This document shows positions 34,640 to 44,720 of a DNA stretch of 64,000 nucleotides, in pieces. The position numbers and the translations under genes are program-made. Position 1 is the stretch's first letter. Each line of letters starts with the position of its first letter. Source of the stretch: Ailanthus altissimus (taxonomy: Eukaryota > Streptophyta > Magnoliopsida > Sapindales > Simaroubaceae); contig OX327686.1 in assembly GCA_946807835.1 (NCBI GenBank), positions 18,042,001 through 18,106,000 on the forward strand, in the 5' to 3' direction. Below the pieces are notes generated by a model. It was not told where the DNA came from. It saw only the letters and a list, made by a program, of their open reading frames with translations, and ran no database searches.

Positions 34640-36829
34640 TGTTGGGTTATATAGTTGGGCGAATTAACTTAGGGTTCTTTGCATGTGAGTTGTGTTCATC
34701 ATACAAACAATATACATATCTCATACATACATGTGCACAGCGGAAGATTGAATACAATGAACACAGAAAATAACATTTTATTTAATCTGAAATTCGAGAT
34801 TGAGAAAATCACCAATGAAGCCTTTGGATTAATTTTCTTTGAAGTCCACCATGAAATGAATCTTTGATCAATTCTAGCAATCAACAAGGGTGGGTTTGAT
34901 TGTCTAGAATGGCAGCATCTTAATCCAGCATATGTGTTTAACTCTTAAACATTTTACAAAGTTAAACCATTTAACTTAATTAAATTTGTTTTTCCTTTTA
35001 TTCAACTCTTGAATAAATAAAACAAATCTTGTTTTTAGTTATTACATTTAGTAACCATTAATTCAATTTGTTTTGTTGTTCTAACATTTAAAACACAAAA
35101 CAAACAATTTCAATTTCTCAAATTGAATTGGCTCCCAAAATGCAAAACCTAAAAAACTAAATCAAATTATGAATTTCAATTTCATTTCACTTTATATACT
35201 AATGCATTAATTCCAAACTAATTTGAATTTCATTTGCATTTCATTTGGCTTAACCTAACCTTAGTTAACATTTAACCATAGTTAGATTATTTTAACTTAA
35301 CCTTTAAGTTAATAAATATTTTATTAATTTAACCATAGTTAACTAACTTAACCATGGTTAGGTTAACCTTTACTTAACCTTTAAGTAAGGTTAACTTAAC
35401 TTAACTATATGGTTAACTCTTAACCTTAGTTAGGTTAAATAATTTATTTAACAATTAAATAAATAAATATTTATTTTAATTATTTAACAATTAAATAATC
35501 ATAAAGTGAAATTACTATTATATCCTTACTCGGTTACCAAGTTAACCTAAAGTGGGTCCCACCAATTTAACCACATACTTTAGTTAACGTAACCTTAGTA
35601 ATTGCTGAATTATACTGTATTGAACAATTCAATACGGTATACTGCCCAAGTGCTCAAAGAGTACATTTCATATTGGGACTCACTAGGTCTACACCCGATT
35701 TGTCAAATGGAACTGTTCCATTAATCCGTAATCGATGCCCCACGCACACGTTACGAATATTACAAATCAGCGTGTCAGACCATACAAGTTGAGGTCATAA
35801 CGTATACGTATAATCCTTCCATCATTTATATCCTGGATGTGCGGGAATATAGATCAGCACCGTCAAATCCCCATTTGCTCATCCATAAATTTATCTCCAG
35901 ATTCGTATCTCGATAAACAATATATGCAAACACTTTTGCTATATTGTTTAACCCTATGGGAAACTCTTTTCCCGGGTTTATGCTTGTGGCCACAAGACTT
36001 TATGAAATACAATCTCGGAGCATCGGATATATAACTTACCTACGTAAGCTGACGGATCCCGTATCTACGCACACCGGACTCCATGAGCATCGGACCATAC
36101 CCAGCGACACATAGCGGTCAGACCATGAAAGGTCTCTGACATATGTGGAACCAAAGCATGATGGATCACTCACAAGACCACCGTGGCGCTCAGGTCAAAG
36201 GACCACGAATACTACTCAACTCGAGAGGACCTTCCTTTGACGGTGTCATAGGATATCTATTGGGGTCCTCATAAGTCTGTTCAGTATCCAGTCCTGACTG
36301 GATAACCGCATGCCTATACAAGCTCTAAGCTCATGGTCAGCTAAGAACAACCATCTGAACCAGTCAGATATAGACATACACTAATCTATATATAGTGAAT
36401 CACCGATAGACCCGCATTAGTGATTATAGATCAGGAACATTATCTTTGAGACATACTTACATAATGATATTTCTTAACTCCTATTGCAACTCTTTGCAAC
36501 TATATCATTACAAGTATACTCTCAGGTCTTTGTCCCATTATAGACAAGGTTCTAACTCTTTAGACCTCGCTGATTCTTATAACCTGCTAACTCTTAACAG
36601 TGCTAACTTTTAGCATTTATAACTCTCAGCTTTGCTAACTATTAGTTCTGATCTAAACTCCTTTAGACCAGATCTGAACTCTTTCAGATCAAACAATGTC
36701 TGTAATGTTACAAGCATTATACCATATTAATATGATATTAACAATCTTTATTCGAAATGTTTATTGTATAAATATTAACAATTAATATTCATACAATATT
36801 GGAATGGCACGTGAGCACCAGCTCCAACA
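34640..36829 (-). repeat. Right (5') LTR of copia E (2,190 bp)
   Basis: It has the same ends as the left LTR. Its outer end joins element D's GAG-pre-integrase at AAGCT, so AAGCT is the expected target duplication; the matching copy on the left is lost. Confidence 0.9.
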
Positions 36830-36839
36830 AAGCTTTCTA

Positions 36840-38345
36840 TGTAGAGTTGACAACCCGTTAGACAAGTCTGAATCAGTTTTTTCATATTGTAAGACCTCAT
36901 TTTCTGGTAAGGAAACAAACAAGGAAACTGCTGGACTAGGACATTTGACTTCTGATATGGTTTTGTTACTACTTGCCATAGGTACTATATTCAGTTTGTA
37001 TAAACCTCCATTGGCCATTCCTTGAAGAAGTACCTTCTACATCTTGTCTTTCACAATATACAAATCATGGTGAAACTCAATGGTGATTTCATTATCTTTC
37101 ATTAGTCTTGAAGTGCTCAAAAGGTTTTTAGTCATTTTCAGAACATATAAGACATGTTTAAGAATAAGAGCTTCATCAAGGTGTGGTATGTGCAGTGAAC
37201 AAGTACCAACATGTGAGATGTGAAGTTTGTTCCCATTACCAGTTGTATTCTGTTCTTGTGTTGAGATTGTTGATGTTATTAGTGATATGATTTGTTGCTC
37301 CACTGTCAATGTACCATTCATCATCTTCTTCATCCTCCTGAGCTGCTACATAAGCTGAGTTCTGCTATATTGCTGCCTTCAAGATAGATTTTTGCTCAAA
37401 TCTATGCCAGCACTCCAGAGCTTCATGTCTAGGTTTATTGCATATTTGACAGATAACTTTTGGCTTATCTCTGATTGCCTACTGCTTTACTTTTCCTTTA
37501 CTATTTTTACTAGTAGGATTTCCTCTTGTGTTAAAGTTGGTGTTTTCACTATGACCTCTACCCTACATTGATCCTCCTTTACCACCACTGTTCCTTCCAT
37601 ATTGACCTCTCTTTTGGTTTGCTTTGTTGAAGGCCATATTAGCTTCATAGTCAGTGGTTTCAGTAGCATTTCTCTTCAATCTTCCTTCAAAATTTAGAAG
37701 GGATGCATATACATCTTCAAGGGTAGTATTGTTTAGGTTCGTGGTGATTATCACAACCACTGGGTTATATTATGACCCTAACCTACTCAATATCAGTGAT
37801 TGGCTTTCCAGAGGTTGCCAAAACCCTAGCAAGTTTTTTCATCTTATTGAAGTAGTCACTTATGCTCATTGAGCCTTTCCTTATGACATTTAACTGTCTC
37901 TTGACCTCAATCATGTGAGCCATAGACTGAGAACAATACATTCTTCTAAGGGCCAACCCTAGATCAAGAGATGTACTGTAGTCAGTGACTAAGCTTAGGA
38001 TATTTTCACTTAAGGAGGACAATAACCAGCTAAGAAGAAGTTGGTCTTGCTTCCTTCACAGTGCATAAAATGGGTTAACTATTATCTTAGCCACTTAGTT
38101 TTCATCAATGGTAACTATAAACCTACTTGGTTGCTGTTTAGTTTAGTCAATATAATCCTCAAGGTCATTTCCTCTAATGCAAGGAAAAATTTGTGTTTTT
38201 TAGATTATGTAGTTAGATCTATCGAGCTTGATAGGCACAGTAAATGTTAAGCTATTTGCTACACAATTAGGAACAAGATTCTGTACAATATTTTCTTCTA
38301 CTATCTGAGAAGTTGAGCTCAAGTTTGCCATTGATTTTGGCAGAA
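36840..38345 (-). pseudogene. Copia D gag, zinc knuckle, protease, partial GAG-pre-integrase
   Basis: On the minus strand, gag begins near 38330 (MANLSSTSQIVEEN, LTFTVPIKLDRSNYI) and continues with the UBN2-type block MIEVKRQLNVIRKGSMSISD. A CCHC zinc knuckle, CQICNKPRHEALEC, lies at about 37405-37456. The protease active site WYIDSGATNHIT (about 37275-37325) is intact. GAG-pre-integrase follows, to LSTLHRKL at 36840. The frame is broken by several stops and shifts between these blocks. Element E sits right after HRKL, inside GAG-pre-integrase. Confidence 0.8.
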
Positions 38346-38360
38346 CCTGCTCTGATACCA

Positions 38361-38715
38361 AGTCAGATTTTGAAGATAAAAGCAGAGGAAAATGAATGAA
38401 TTGATAAATACTTTTATTGATAAAGGGCTGAACAACAATGTGAAGCATCTCTCTCTTATATAGCCGAGAGTGAGCAATATAGTTTTACAGGTGTCAACAT
38501 ATAATTATTATATGAATCATTGTACAATCCTTTATTCTAGCAAATGAATTTCATTTGTCCATTTGTGCTGTCTGTTGTAGCTTTGTAATTGGTTGATGAT
38601 TTCTGTACGAATGAGAGCTGTTAATACATTGCATTTTCTTGTCCTTTTCTGAGCTTACAATAACTAACTTCAACGGTACCCAATGCATATCCAAGGTGCT
38701 CTTTTTCCTCCATCT
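38361..38715 (-). repeat. 5' LTR of copia D
   Basis: This is the partner of 26737-27091. Its left end abuts the tRNA-Met primer binding site at 38349-38360. Confidence 0.8.
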
Positions 38716-38824
38716 TATTGAGAACATTTTACCATAGTAGTTTACTAAATATTCTTAACTACGAGTTAAGAAAAATATTAGAAAGAGCACAATCAACGCA
38801 ATACTAAAAATCTTTGGCAGAAAC

Positions 38825-38949
38825 AGGACCAAGGACGTCCATGGCAGCCACAGTCATCAAGTCATCATTGACTCGTGTAAAATGCTTTGATTCCTTTAGG
38901 GTAGTTATACACAATGACAGGCTTCTGAAATTTAACCTCTGTCAAGTAT
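38825..38949 (-). pseudogene. AsnRS exon with frameshift
   Basis: The exon continues YLTEVKFQKPVIVYNYPKGI as in the family. A small deletion after KAFYT then gives SQ and a TGA. After restoring frame conceptually, the MTVAAMDVL block is visible, so the damage is local. The exon's 3' splice junction is also altered (a GTTTCT donor follows GGTCCT). Confidence 0.75.
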
Positions 38950-39032
38950 CTGCAACAGTAGATAAACTTTCATTCTCAAACCACTCCACACAGCAAGCAG
39001 ACAAAATACATACATAATAAAAGTTTGCATAC

Positions 39033-39292
39033 CTTTCATGTTCTGATGCCAAATCGATCCCCCGCTCCACTTTGTTCTCAAATTGTTTCCCCTCCTTCAC
39101 AGCATCCTCTAGTAGTTCCACTGCTTCCGTGTACGTTATGCGTACGAAGGGAGTTGAAGCAATCAATCTTAGACGGTCAATGCAACTTTTATCATAATCT
39201 TTAGCCATAAACTCCATATCATCAAGGCATTTGTCAAGTAACCACTGACACATAAACTTCACATATGCCTCCGCACAGTTCATATCATCATA
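39033..39292 (-). pseudogene. AsnRS exon after motif 2
   Basis: A 260-nt open exon reads DDMNCAEAYVKFMCQWLLDK, continues through IDRLRLIASTPFVRITYTEA and ends in DLASEHER, where the codon is split into the next exon. VRITY for GRITY and VERGID for VEWGID alter residues conserved in the family. Confidence 0.8.
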
Positions 39293-39371
39293 CTAATATA
39301 AGAAATTTTAAGAATTATAATTGACAAAGCTATTAAACACCAAACGGTGAGTAATCTCAAGTGTAACATAC

Positions 39372-39545
39372 CTTCTCCAATTTCTCAGCTTCACTAATCA
39401 AGGTTGTAACTTGAAACATTTCACCAGCACCTTCACAATCGCTAGTAGTGATAATTGGAGTGTGTATGTAGAGAGAACCATACTCTTGAAAGAATGTATG
39501 AGTGGCATAAGCAAGTGCAGTTCGGATTCGAGCAACTGCAGCTAT
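39372..39545 (-). pseudogene. AsnRS exon 2: motif 1 region
   Basis: There are 58 open codons with proper AG acceptor and GT donor. The exon includes [20 protein letters not shown], then [20 protein letters not shown], the start of the class II catalytic core with motif 1. It is well conserved. Confidence 0.85.
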
Positions 39546-39599
39546 CTGAAAATATGAACAGCAACACAAAAGATCAAGAATGTTAACAAATAGGGAGAC

Positions 39600-40020
39600 T
39601 ATAAAATAACAAGTATTTCCCTTTTTTAGAATATATAACTACAACCATGTAATGAATAAATAACATTAACCAAAATCAAAGAAGAAAAAAGAAACTCCGG
39701 GCATTATCATTGACACATCAATCAATTAGGCGTGCATCTCATAAACCCAGTCACTCATTGCTACTGGATCCAAGACAAATATGAATACACTCTCTCAAGA
39801 ACTAGTAATGTATGCAGTAAAAGAGTACTTTAAAACAAAAACTATTAAAGTAACAAGTATTTTCTATTTTGTGCTTTTAATTACTTAAGTACTACATCAC
39901 ATGAATTAAACCTAACAATAAGCAAAAACAGTCACAACAATTAAAGAAAAAAAAAAACTCCAGGTATTACCATCTACAGATTGATTAATGAAGACATGCA
40001 TCTCCATAAAATTTACATAT
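39600..40020. repeat. Diverged tandem duplication in AsnRS intron 1
   Basis: About 39603-39760 and 39847-40015 share, in order, TAACAAGTATTT, an A-rich run followed by AAACTCC(G/A)G, (T/C)ATTA, ATCAAT/ATTAAT and GCATCTC(C)ATAAA. It is an old duplication of roughly 160 bp with a period of about 244 bp. Confidence 0.55.
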
Positions 40021-40071
40021 TAGAATTATATAGTAAAATAAATAATTGACATAAAATAATTGAAACAATAC

Positions 40072-40569
40072 CGTGTTAGTCCTGGGTCGAAAATGTACAC
40101 GATCCCTCAAAAACTCAACAGTAAGTTTTGTCTTCGGGATGGGGTACCTAGCTGGGTCAACTGTGCCCACATCAATCACCTTCTCAACCCGGAATTCAAT
40201 CTTTTGCCTAGTCCCTTCAGGAGGGTTTTTAAGTACACCTTCAACAGACACAGATGTACCAGTTGGCACCAGCTGGCTAAGATTTGCAACAGCCGCATCG
40301 ACAATAACTTGTAAATTAGCTGGACATGATCCATCATTAACCTCCAAAAAGGCAAATGAGCCTTTGCCTTGTTCACGGCCAGTTTTCACCCATCCTCCGA
40401 TCCTTACTCTCTGTCCTGCTAGGCTAGCACCACCATCAGGTCGGGTCACGATGGATTTGATCAGGACACGGTCAGAAAATGGGTGTTTTTCCACTGTGGA
40501 GGATGATACAGCATCATCTATCGTCATGGTTGAAAGTTGGTCGGCTGGCAGCATACTGTTGTCTGCCAT
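40072..40569 (-). pseudogene. AsnRS exon 1: N-terminal anticodon-binding domain
   Basis: There are 166 codons from ATG, phase 0, ending in a GT donor (GTATTG). An N-terminal tail of about 30 residues is followed by FSDRVLIKSIVTRPDGG, LAGQRVRIGGWVKTGREQ and FLEVNDGSCPANLQV, the OB-fold anticodon-binding domain of plant cytosolic AsnRS. It continues to FLRDRVHFRPRTNT, just before the catalytic domain. This exon is intact, so a truncated OB-fold peptide could still be translated if the locus is transcribed. A plus-strand ORF of 173 aa over it is a shadow. Confidence 0.88.
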
Positions 40570-41335
40570 TAATGGAGAGAGTGTCTATTTGTAAATTATT
40601 TGATTCAGGCTTCGGTGCAACTTCACAAAAATTCAAGAGAGAATAAGACTTTCTTTTTGCAAATGCAAACAATGTGAATTAATACAAATGACAGATATGG
40701 AAGGAATTAACGTACAAAACAGTATGTCTCTCTCTCACACAATGCTGTCATCAAAACTAATTTCGTTTCTTTATATAGAAAATTTCACTTCTACTTGTAT
40801 TGTAAATCACATGTTGCCGCCAGATATGACGGTACCAAATGCACTAATAACCGTCAACACAGCAAAAAAAAAAAAAAAAAAAGGCATAAAGCGATATAAT
40901 AAGTTCAAATGCTTTATTCTTACATAAATAATTTGTATGCTGAGAAAATGAAACCTTCTATTAAATAAATAGAACAGTTCCTGCATTGTAATTTGAAGTT
41001 GTATATATTAAACCTCCTCTTGGAATTTTCCAATAATCTGTCCCATCATTTATAAGAATGGGTTTAATCAGATGTGACAAAAAATATTCAAGTTCCTTAA
41101 ATCAAACAAAACTGAAACAAGAAACCAGATATGCCATAGACAAACTACAATAAAAGGAAGCAATTTTCAATTACCTGAGATATGCGATAGATTCAGAAGC
41201 GAAAGGATAAATTGTGACGTCTCGGGAGTGGAGGCAAATGGAGGAACCCTAACTAATACAAGTGTACAAAAGAAAATATTGTGTGCTGTGATGAGCAGAG
41301 CATTGAGTTTGATTTTAGTGGCTTTAGACACGTGG
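40570..41335 (-). promoter_or_regulatory. 5' UTR and promoter region of the AsnRS locus
   Basis: Reading leftward, a possible leader exon (about 41260-41177) contains TTAGGGTTCCTCC and ends CTCAG/GTAATTG. A matching acceptor (AAATAG) lies about 15 bases before the ATG, suggesting a 5'-UTR intron. CACGTGG (G-box core) lies at 41329-41335. An A tract (about 40864-40882) lies in the intron. Expression of the broken gene is unknown. Confidence 0.35.
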
Positions 41336-41984
41336 CATTAAACCAAGTTGAAAAACTGGTTGGAAAATCAAACGAGAGAGGGACGGAATAATTAGGCAAC
41401 TCAAGGATTCTAATTCGACTGCACGATTTTCACGCGTGCGTGAATCTTTGGCTGGATATTGGAATCTCATTTTGTCCTAAAATATCTAAGCCAATCAAGT
41501 AATTAACCAGTCGCATTTCTCTTCTATATCGAGCGAATTAAAATTGGAGATGGTTATTGCCTTATCGGTCTTGCATGAAAAAATCAGTTGGAATTCAATA
41601 AATAAATGATAAAATGTACTTGCAAGAAAAGTTTTAGTAATAGATTAAAATTGTTGACCCAAAATTTAATACACAGTTAACATAATAGATTTGTTTCTTT
41701 AAGAAAATTTGATTTAAATAGCAAGGATGGGATTAAAATTTGGTCCTACCAGTATGCTTCTCTTCCCATAACCCTAATGTTTGACGAGGATCTTGTAACA
41801 GAAAATAATATAAGGTTGTCTGAAATTTTTTCTAACTATAGACACTCTAATCTTAAGTTAATAAAGCCCGTAAAAAGAGAAAATAAAATAAGGAAAAAAG
41901 TAAATAGTGAGTGAGCAAGTTCTTTTTAATATGTGTATCTGAAGATACATCTTTTGTGAGAAGCTTAGTTCAATACTAGTTCTT
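41336..41984. other. Intergenic DNA upstream of AsnRS
   Basis: No gene or repeat family is recognised. It contains CACGCGTGCGTG near 41432. Confidence 0.4.
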
Positions 41985-41999
41985 AATGTGTAGATGATT

Positions 42000-44099
42000 G
42001 TTTTTTTTTATATAAGGTTCAAATTTCATAAAACACAGGAGAAAATGTCCTCAATTACAACATATTTAATTTGTGTTGGTACCTTGCTATACCAAATAGT
42101 TTTAGAATCTAAATTAAGGGCAAAACATACTAATTCATGAACCACCCTATTGGATGAGCGATAAGCATGACTAAAAGAGCATTGAGAGAGTGATGAAGTA
42201 ATTGTCATAATGTCATGAAGTACAAAGCCCAACTCCGAGGCAGAAGTAGAGTAATTGTTGATATCCTGAATGACACTTGCAGCATCTGAAACTACCTCAA
42301 GGGCAGAGATACCTAGCAACCTAGCCAGACGAAGTCCTCATAGTAGAGCCAAGGCTTCAAGGATATCCACAGGAGGTTGTGCCTCAATATAAATGGATGA
42401 GGAGGCTAAGACAGCCCCAGAGTAGTCGCGTAGCACCACCCCAGCCCGGCCTTGAAGTATTTTGAGGATAGGCCTACATTAGTGTCTAGCTTTATAGAGC
42501 CCAGCCTAGGGGCTAGCCATAATCTATAAGGTGACATTGGGGTATTAGAAGGAGGGGCCTGAATAATCATTAATTCATTCTTGTAGCAATGCACCCAACT
42601 CAGCACTTCTGACAAAGAAAATGCTTTTTGTTCCAAAATGAATTGGTTTCTATTAAACCAAAGTCTCTAGAAAAAAATTAAAAGAAACTTAAAATTCTCA
42701 AATGGTAGGCACCCCCGACATTCAATCAAAAGATTCAACATGGATGTATTATAGGAGATATAAAAACCATGTATAAAAGGGCATGATTGGCGTACTTTCT
42801 TTAATGCGTCACAAAGCCATAGCGTATGAATGGTGTTTTCTGTTCCCTTAGCACAGCGACTACATGAGTCATCAACAGGGACATGATGTCTTTTGAGGTT
42901 AGAGAAGGTAGGGATCCAGCTATGCAACATTCTCCAAACAAAATGTTTAATTTTTTGAGGAAGCTTTAGGTTCCACAGGGCCTACCACCAGTTGCGGGTA
43001 ACACCACTGCCGGAGCTGGATGAGGCATGGTTAGGAGCAATGGAAAGCCAATAACCACTCTTTACAGAATATTGTCCGTGTTTGTCAAAATGCCACATAA
43101 TTGAATCCGTCAGATGGTTCCAAGAGTGCGAGTGTGAGATGCTTAAGATAAGGTTACATTCTTCTTTTATAAATGAGTTACGAATAAGCTCTCGATTCTA
43201 GTGCCCTGAAGGGAGAAGCAGATCAGACACTAGTGTTTGATCAGGCAGTATATGAGGGAATAAAGGTTTAAAGGACAAGGGGCGCAAAAACCATTAGTTG
43301 CAGTAGACTGAGACTGAAGTACCGTCATCGATTCGCCAACGAAGTCCTTTTAAAAGTAAATTTTGACCCCATAAAATACTTTTCTAGACAGCAGAATCTG
43401 AATGCTTAGGAAGTGCTTGTAAAAGTGAAGAGTTTGGGAAGTAAATACTACGGAGAGTTCTTGCAATTAGTGAGTCCGAGTTAGCAATTACACGCAATCC
43501 CTGTTTAGCCAAAATAGCTTGGTTGAAGAAGTTCAAATCTCTGAAACCTAGCCCTCCATCCTTTTTGTGGCGACACAAGAAATCCCAAGAACACCAGTGG
43601 ACCTTCCTTTTATTTTCATCGCCACCCCAAAAGAATTTGGCATAAAGTCTATGGATCTCCTTGATGAGACTCTTAGGAAACCTGAACAGATTCATTACAA
43701 AAATTGGGATTGCCTGAATCCTTGATTTGAGAAGCACTTCCCGACCACCACCTGAAAAAGGTGCTTTTTCCACCCTCTCAATTTGTTCCATATTCTTTCT
43801 ATAATGGTAGCAAACAAATTTTGTTTGTTCTTACTGGAGACACATGAGAGACCTAAGTATTTGCTGTGGTGAGGAACTAGAGAGATACCAAGATACTGAG
43901 ATAGGTGAGCCGCAGACTCTTTTGAGATAGATCTACCAAAGCATACAGCCAATTTTTGGTAATTAATCAACTGCCCAGAAGCAACCTCATATGACTGCAA
44001 AATCCCCAGTACTGAGTTGAAATCATTTAAAGAAGCTCTAGTAATAATCAGGCTGTCATCTGTAAAGAGGAGGTGGGATTTAGATGGGCCCGATCTTCC
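42000..44099 (-). mobile_element. 5'-truncated LINE (non-LTR retrotransposon)
   Basis: On the minus strand the order is RT (LLFTDDSLII, with Thr replacing Ala of the usual FADD, near 44060), the RT thumb (YLGLSCVSSKNKQN; WKKHLFQ), the GGDENKRKVHW and GGLGFRDLNFFNQAILAKQ blocks (43791-43384), a zf-RVT zinc-binding segment (DSCSRCAKGTENTIHTLWLC, 42930-42667) and an RNase H-like C-terminus (GSIKLDTNVG; 42319-42026). It ends in an A tail (T run at 42001-42009). It is flanked by the perfect 15-bp duplication AATGTGTAGATGATT (41985-41999, 44100-44114). Internal stops and frameshifts make it inactive. The 5' truncation just upstream of the RT catalytic box is typical of LINE insertion. Confidence 0.92.
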
Positions 44100-44114
44100 A
44101 ATGTGTAGATGATT

Positions 44115-44430
44115 ATTAATACCCTTTAGTACTAATTTTCTCCTCTTTTTATAAAGTGAAATTGTAGATTTTACCCATAGCCTTTTAGAATCCTCTTTAA
44201 TATAGATGTTTTTAAGGACTTGATCTTACTTACCTTAGTAAGATTTATATTGTATTTTTTAGAATATCCATTTTTTAGAAAATTTTTCTCGATAAACTTA
44301 ATTTTATCCATAACTTTTTATATTTTTTGTAAGTTAGTGTATTTTTAATAATTATTTTGACTATTCAAGCGATCGTTTTTGGACCTTCCCTATTTGACAT
44401 GAGCAGAGGTCATCTTTCTTCGTTTAGGGC
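44115..44430. other. AT-rich flank of the LINE target
   Basis: No gene is seen. The stretch TTCTCCTCTTTTTATAAAG followed by TTTTACCCATAG resembles a segment at about 62475-62520, which also precedes a repeat array like the one described next. Confidence 0.35.
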
Positions 44431-44720
44431 CTGATCGAATAAGATAGTCAGTGTTCGAACATTGTTCTATTTGGCCTCATTGTGGTGAGTCTGATCGAGT
44501 CGGGTAGTCAGACTTTAGCCATTGTTTTAATCAGCTTAAAGAGATCATAGTTCTCTTTTAGGTAAGACTGATTGAACATGATAGTTGGGTTTCGACCATT
44601 ATTCTAACTAGCTCGGAGAGTATGGGTTTTTTTTTTTCTCTCTTAAGAGTTTGATTGAACAGGTTAGCTGAGTTTCAACTATTATTCTGACCAACTTGAA
44701 TAAGGTACCTCGGGTTGAGA
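44431..44720 (+). repeat. Four degenerate tandem units (60-83 bp)
   Basis: Units start at 44431, 44491, 44568 and 44651 with (C/T)TGAT(C/T)GA followed by GGTAGT-like and TTCGACCATT(A/G)TTCTA-like words. A related array occurs at about 62790-62990. Confidence 0.6.

Larger units (their letters stand above)
27092..36829 (-). mobile_element. Young nested copia element E with a partial second leader
   Basis: From right to left the order is: LTR (36829-34640), primer binding site, GC-rich leader, hairpins, decayed pol, polypurine tract, LTR (29682-27493), then a second primer binding site and leader (27492-27092). The 2.6-kb segments 27090-29682 and 34237-36829 match at a constant offset of 7,147 bp. 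I noticed only two substitutions (C/T at about 27143/34290 and T/C at about 28411/35558). An LTR-internal-LTR-leader arrangement implies a former tandem array or LTR-LTR recombination, followed by deletion into D's LTR. Confidence 0.85.
26737..38715 (-). mobile_element. Copia element D in an AsnRS intron, split by element E
   Basis: Two direct ~355-bp LTRs (26737-27091 and 38361-38715) differ at roughly 20 positions. On the minus strand the right LTR is followed by a primer binding site (TGGTATCAGAGCAGG, 38360-38346), then gag and protease (38.3-37.0 kb) and the start of GAG-pre-integrase, where element E begins (36829/36830). On the left, E's leader joins D's 3' LTR directly. D's integrase, RT, RNase H and polypurine tract are missing. 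No matching target duplication is visible at D's outer ends. Both facts point to a deletion after insertion. Confidence 0.75.
26195..40569 (-). pseudogene. Broken cytosolic asparaginyl-tRNA synthetase gene
   Basis: The family (class IIb; SYNC1 type in Arabidopsis, about 570 aa) charges tRNA-Asn in the cytosol. Recognisable exons on the minus strand are 40569-40072, 39545-39372, 39292-39033, 38949-38825, 26685-26627 and 26378-26195, in correct order and phase. The anticodon-binding domain and motif 3 (GFGLGFERM) are well preserved. Defects seen: (1) between exons 39545-39372 and 39292-39033 only a 79-nt intron remains, while relatives have roughly 120 residues there, including class II motif 2; (2) a small deletion in exon 38949-38825 puts TGA after FYTSQ; (3) the acceptor of the last exon is CG, not AG; (4) V and R replace conserved G and W in STPFVRITY and ENKVERGIDL; (5) about 12 kb of nested copia DNA fills one intron. 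I infer that no functional enzyme is made. A functional paralogue must exist elsewhere. Confidence 0.85.

Noticed and set aside
40073..40594. 173-aa plus-strand ORF
   Set aside because: It is the antisense shadow of AsnRS exon 1.
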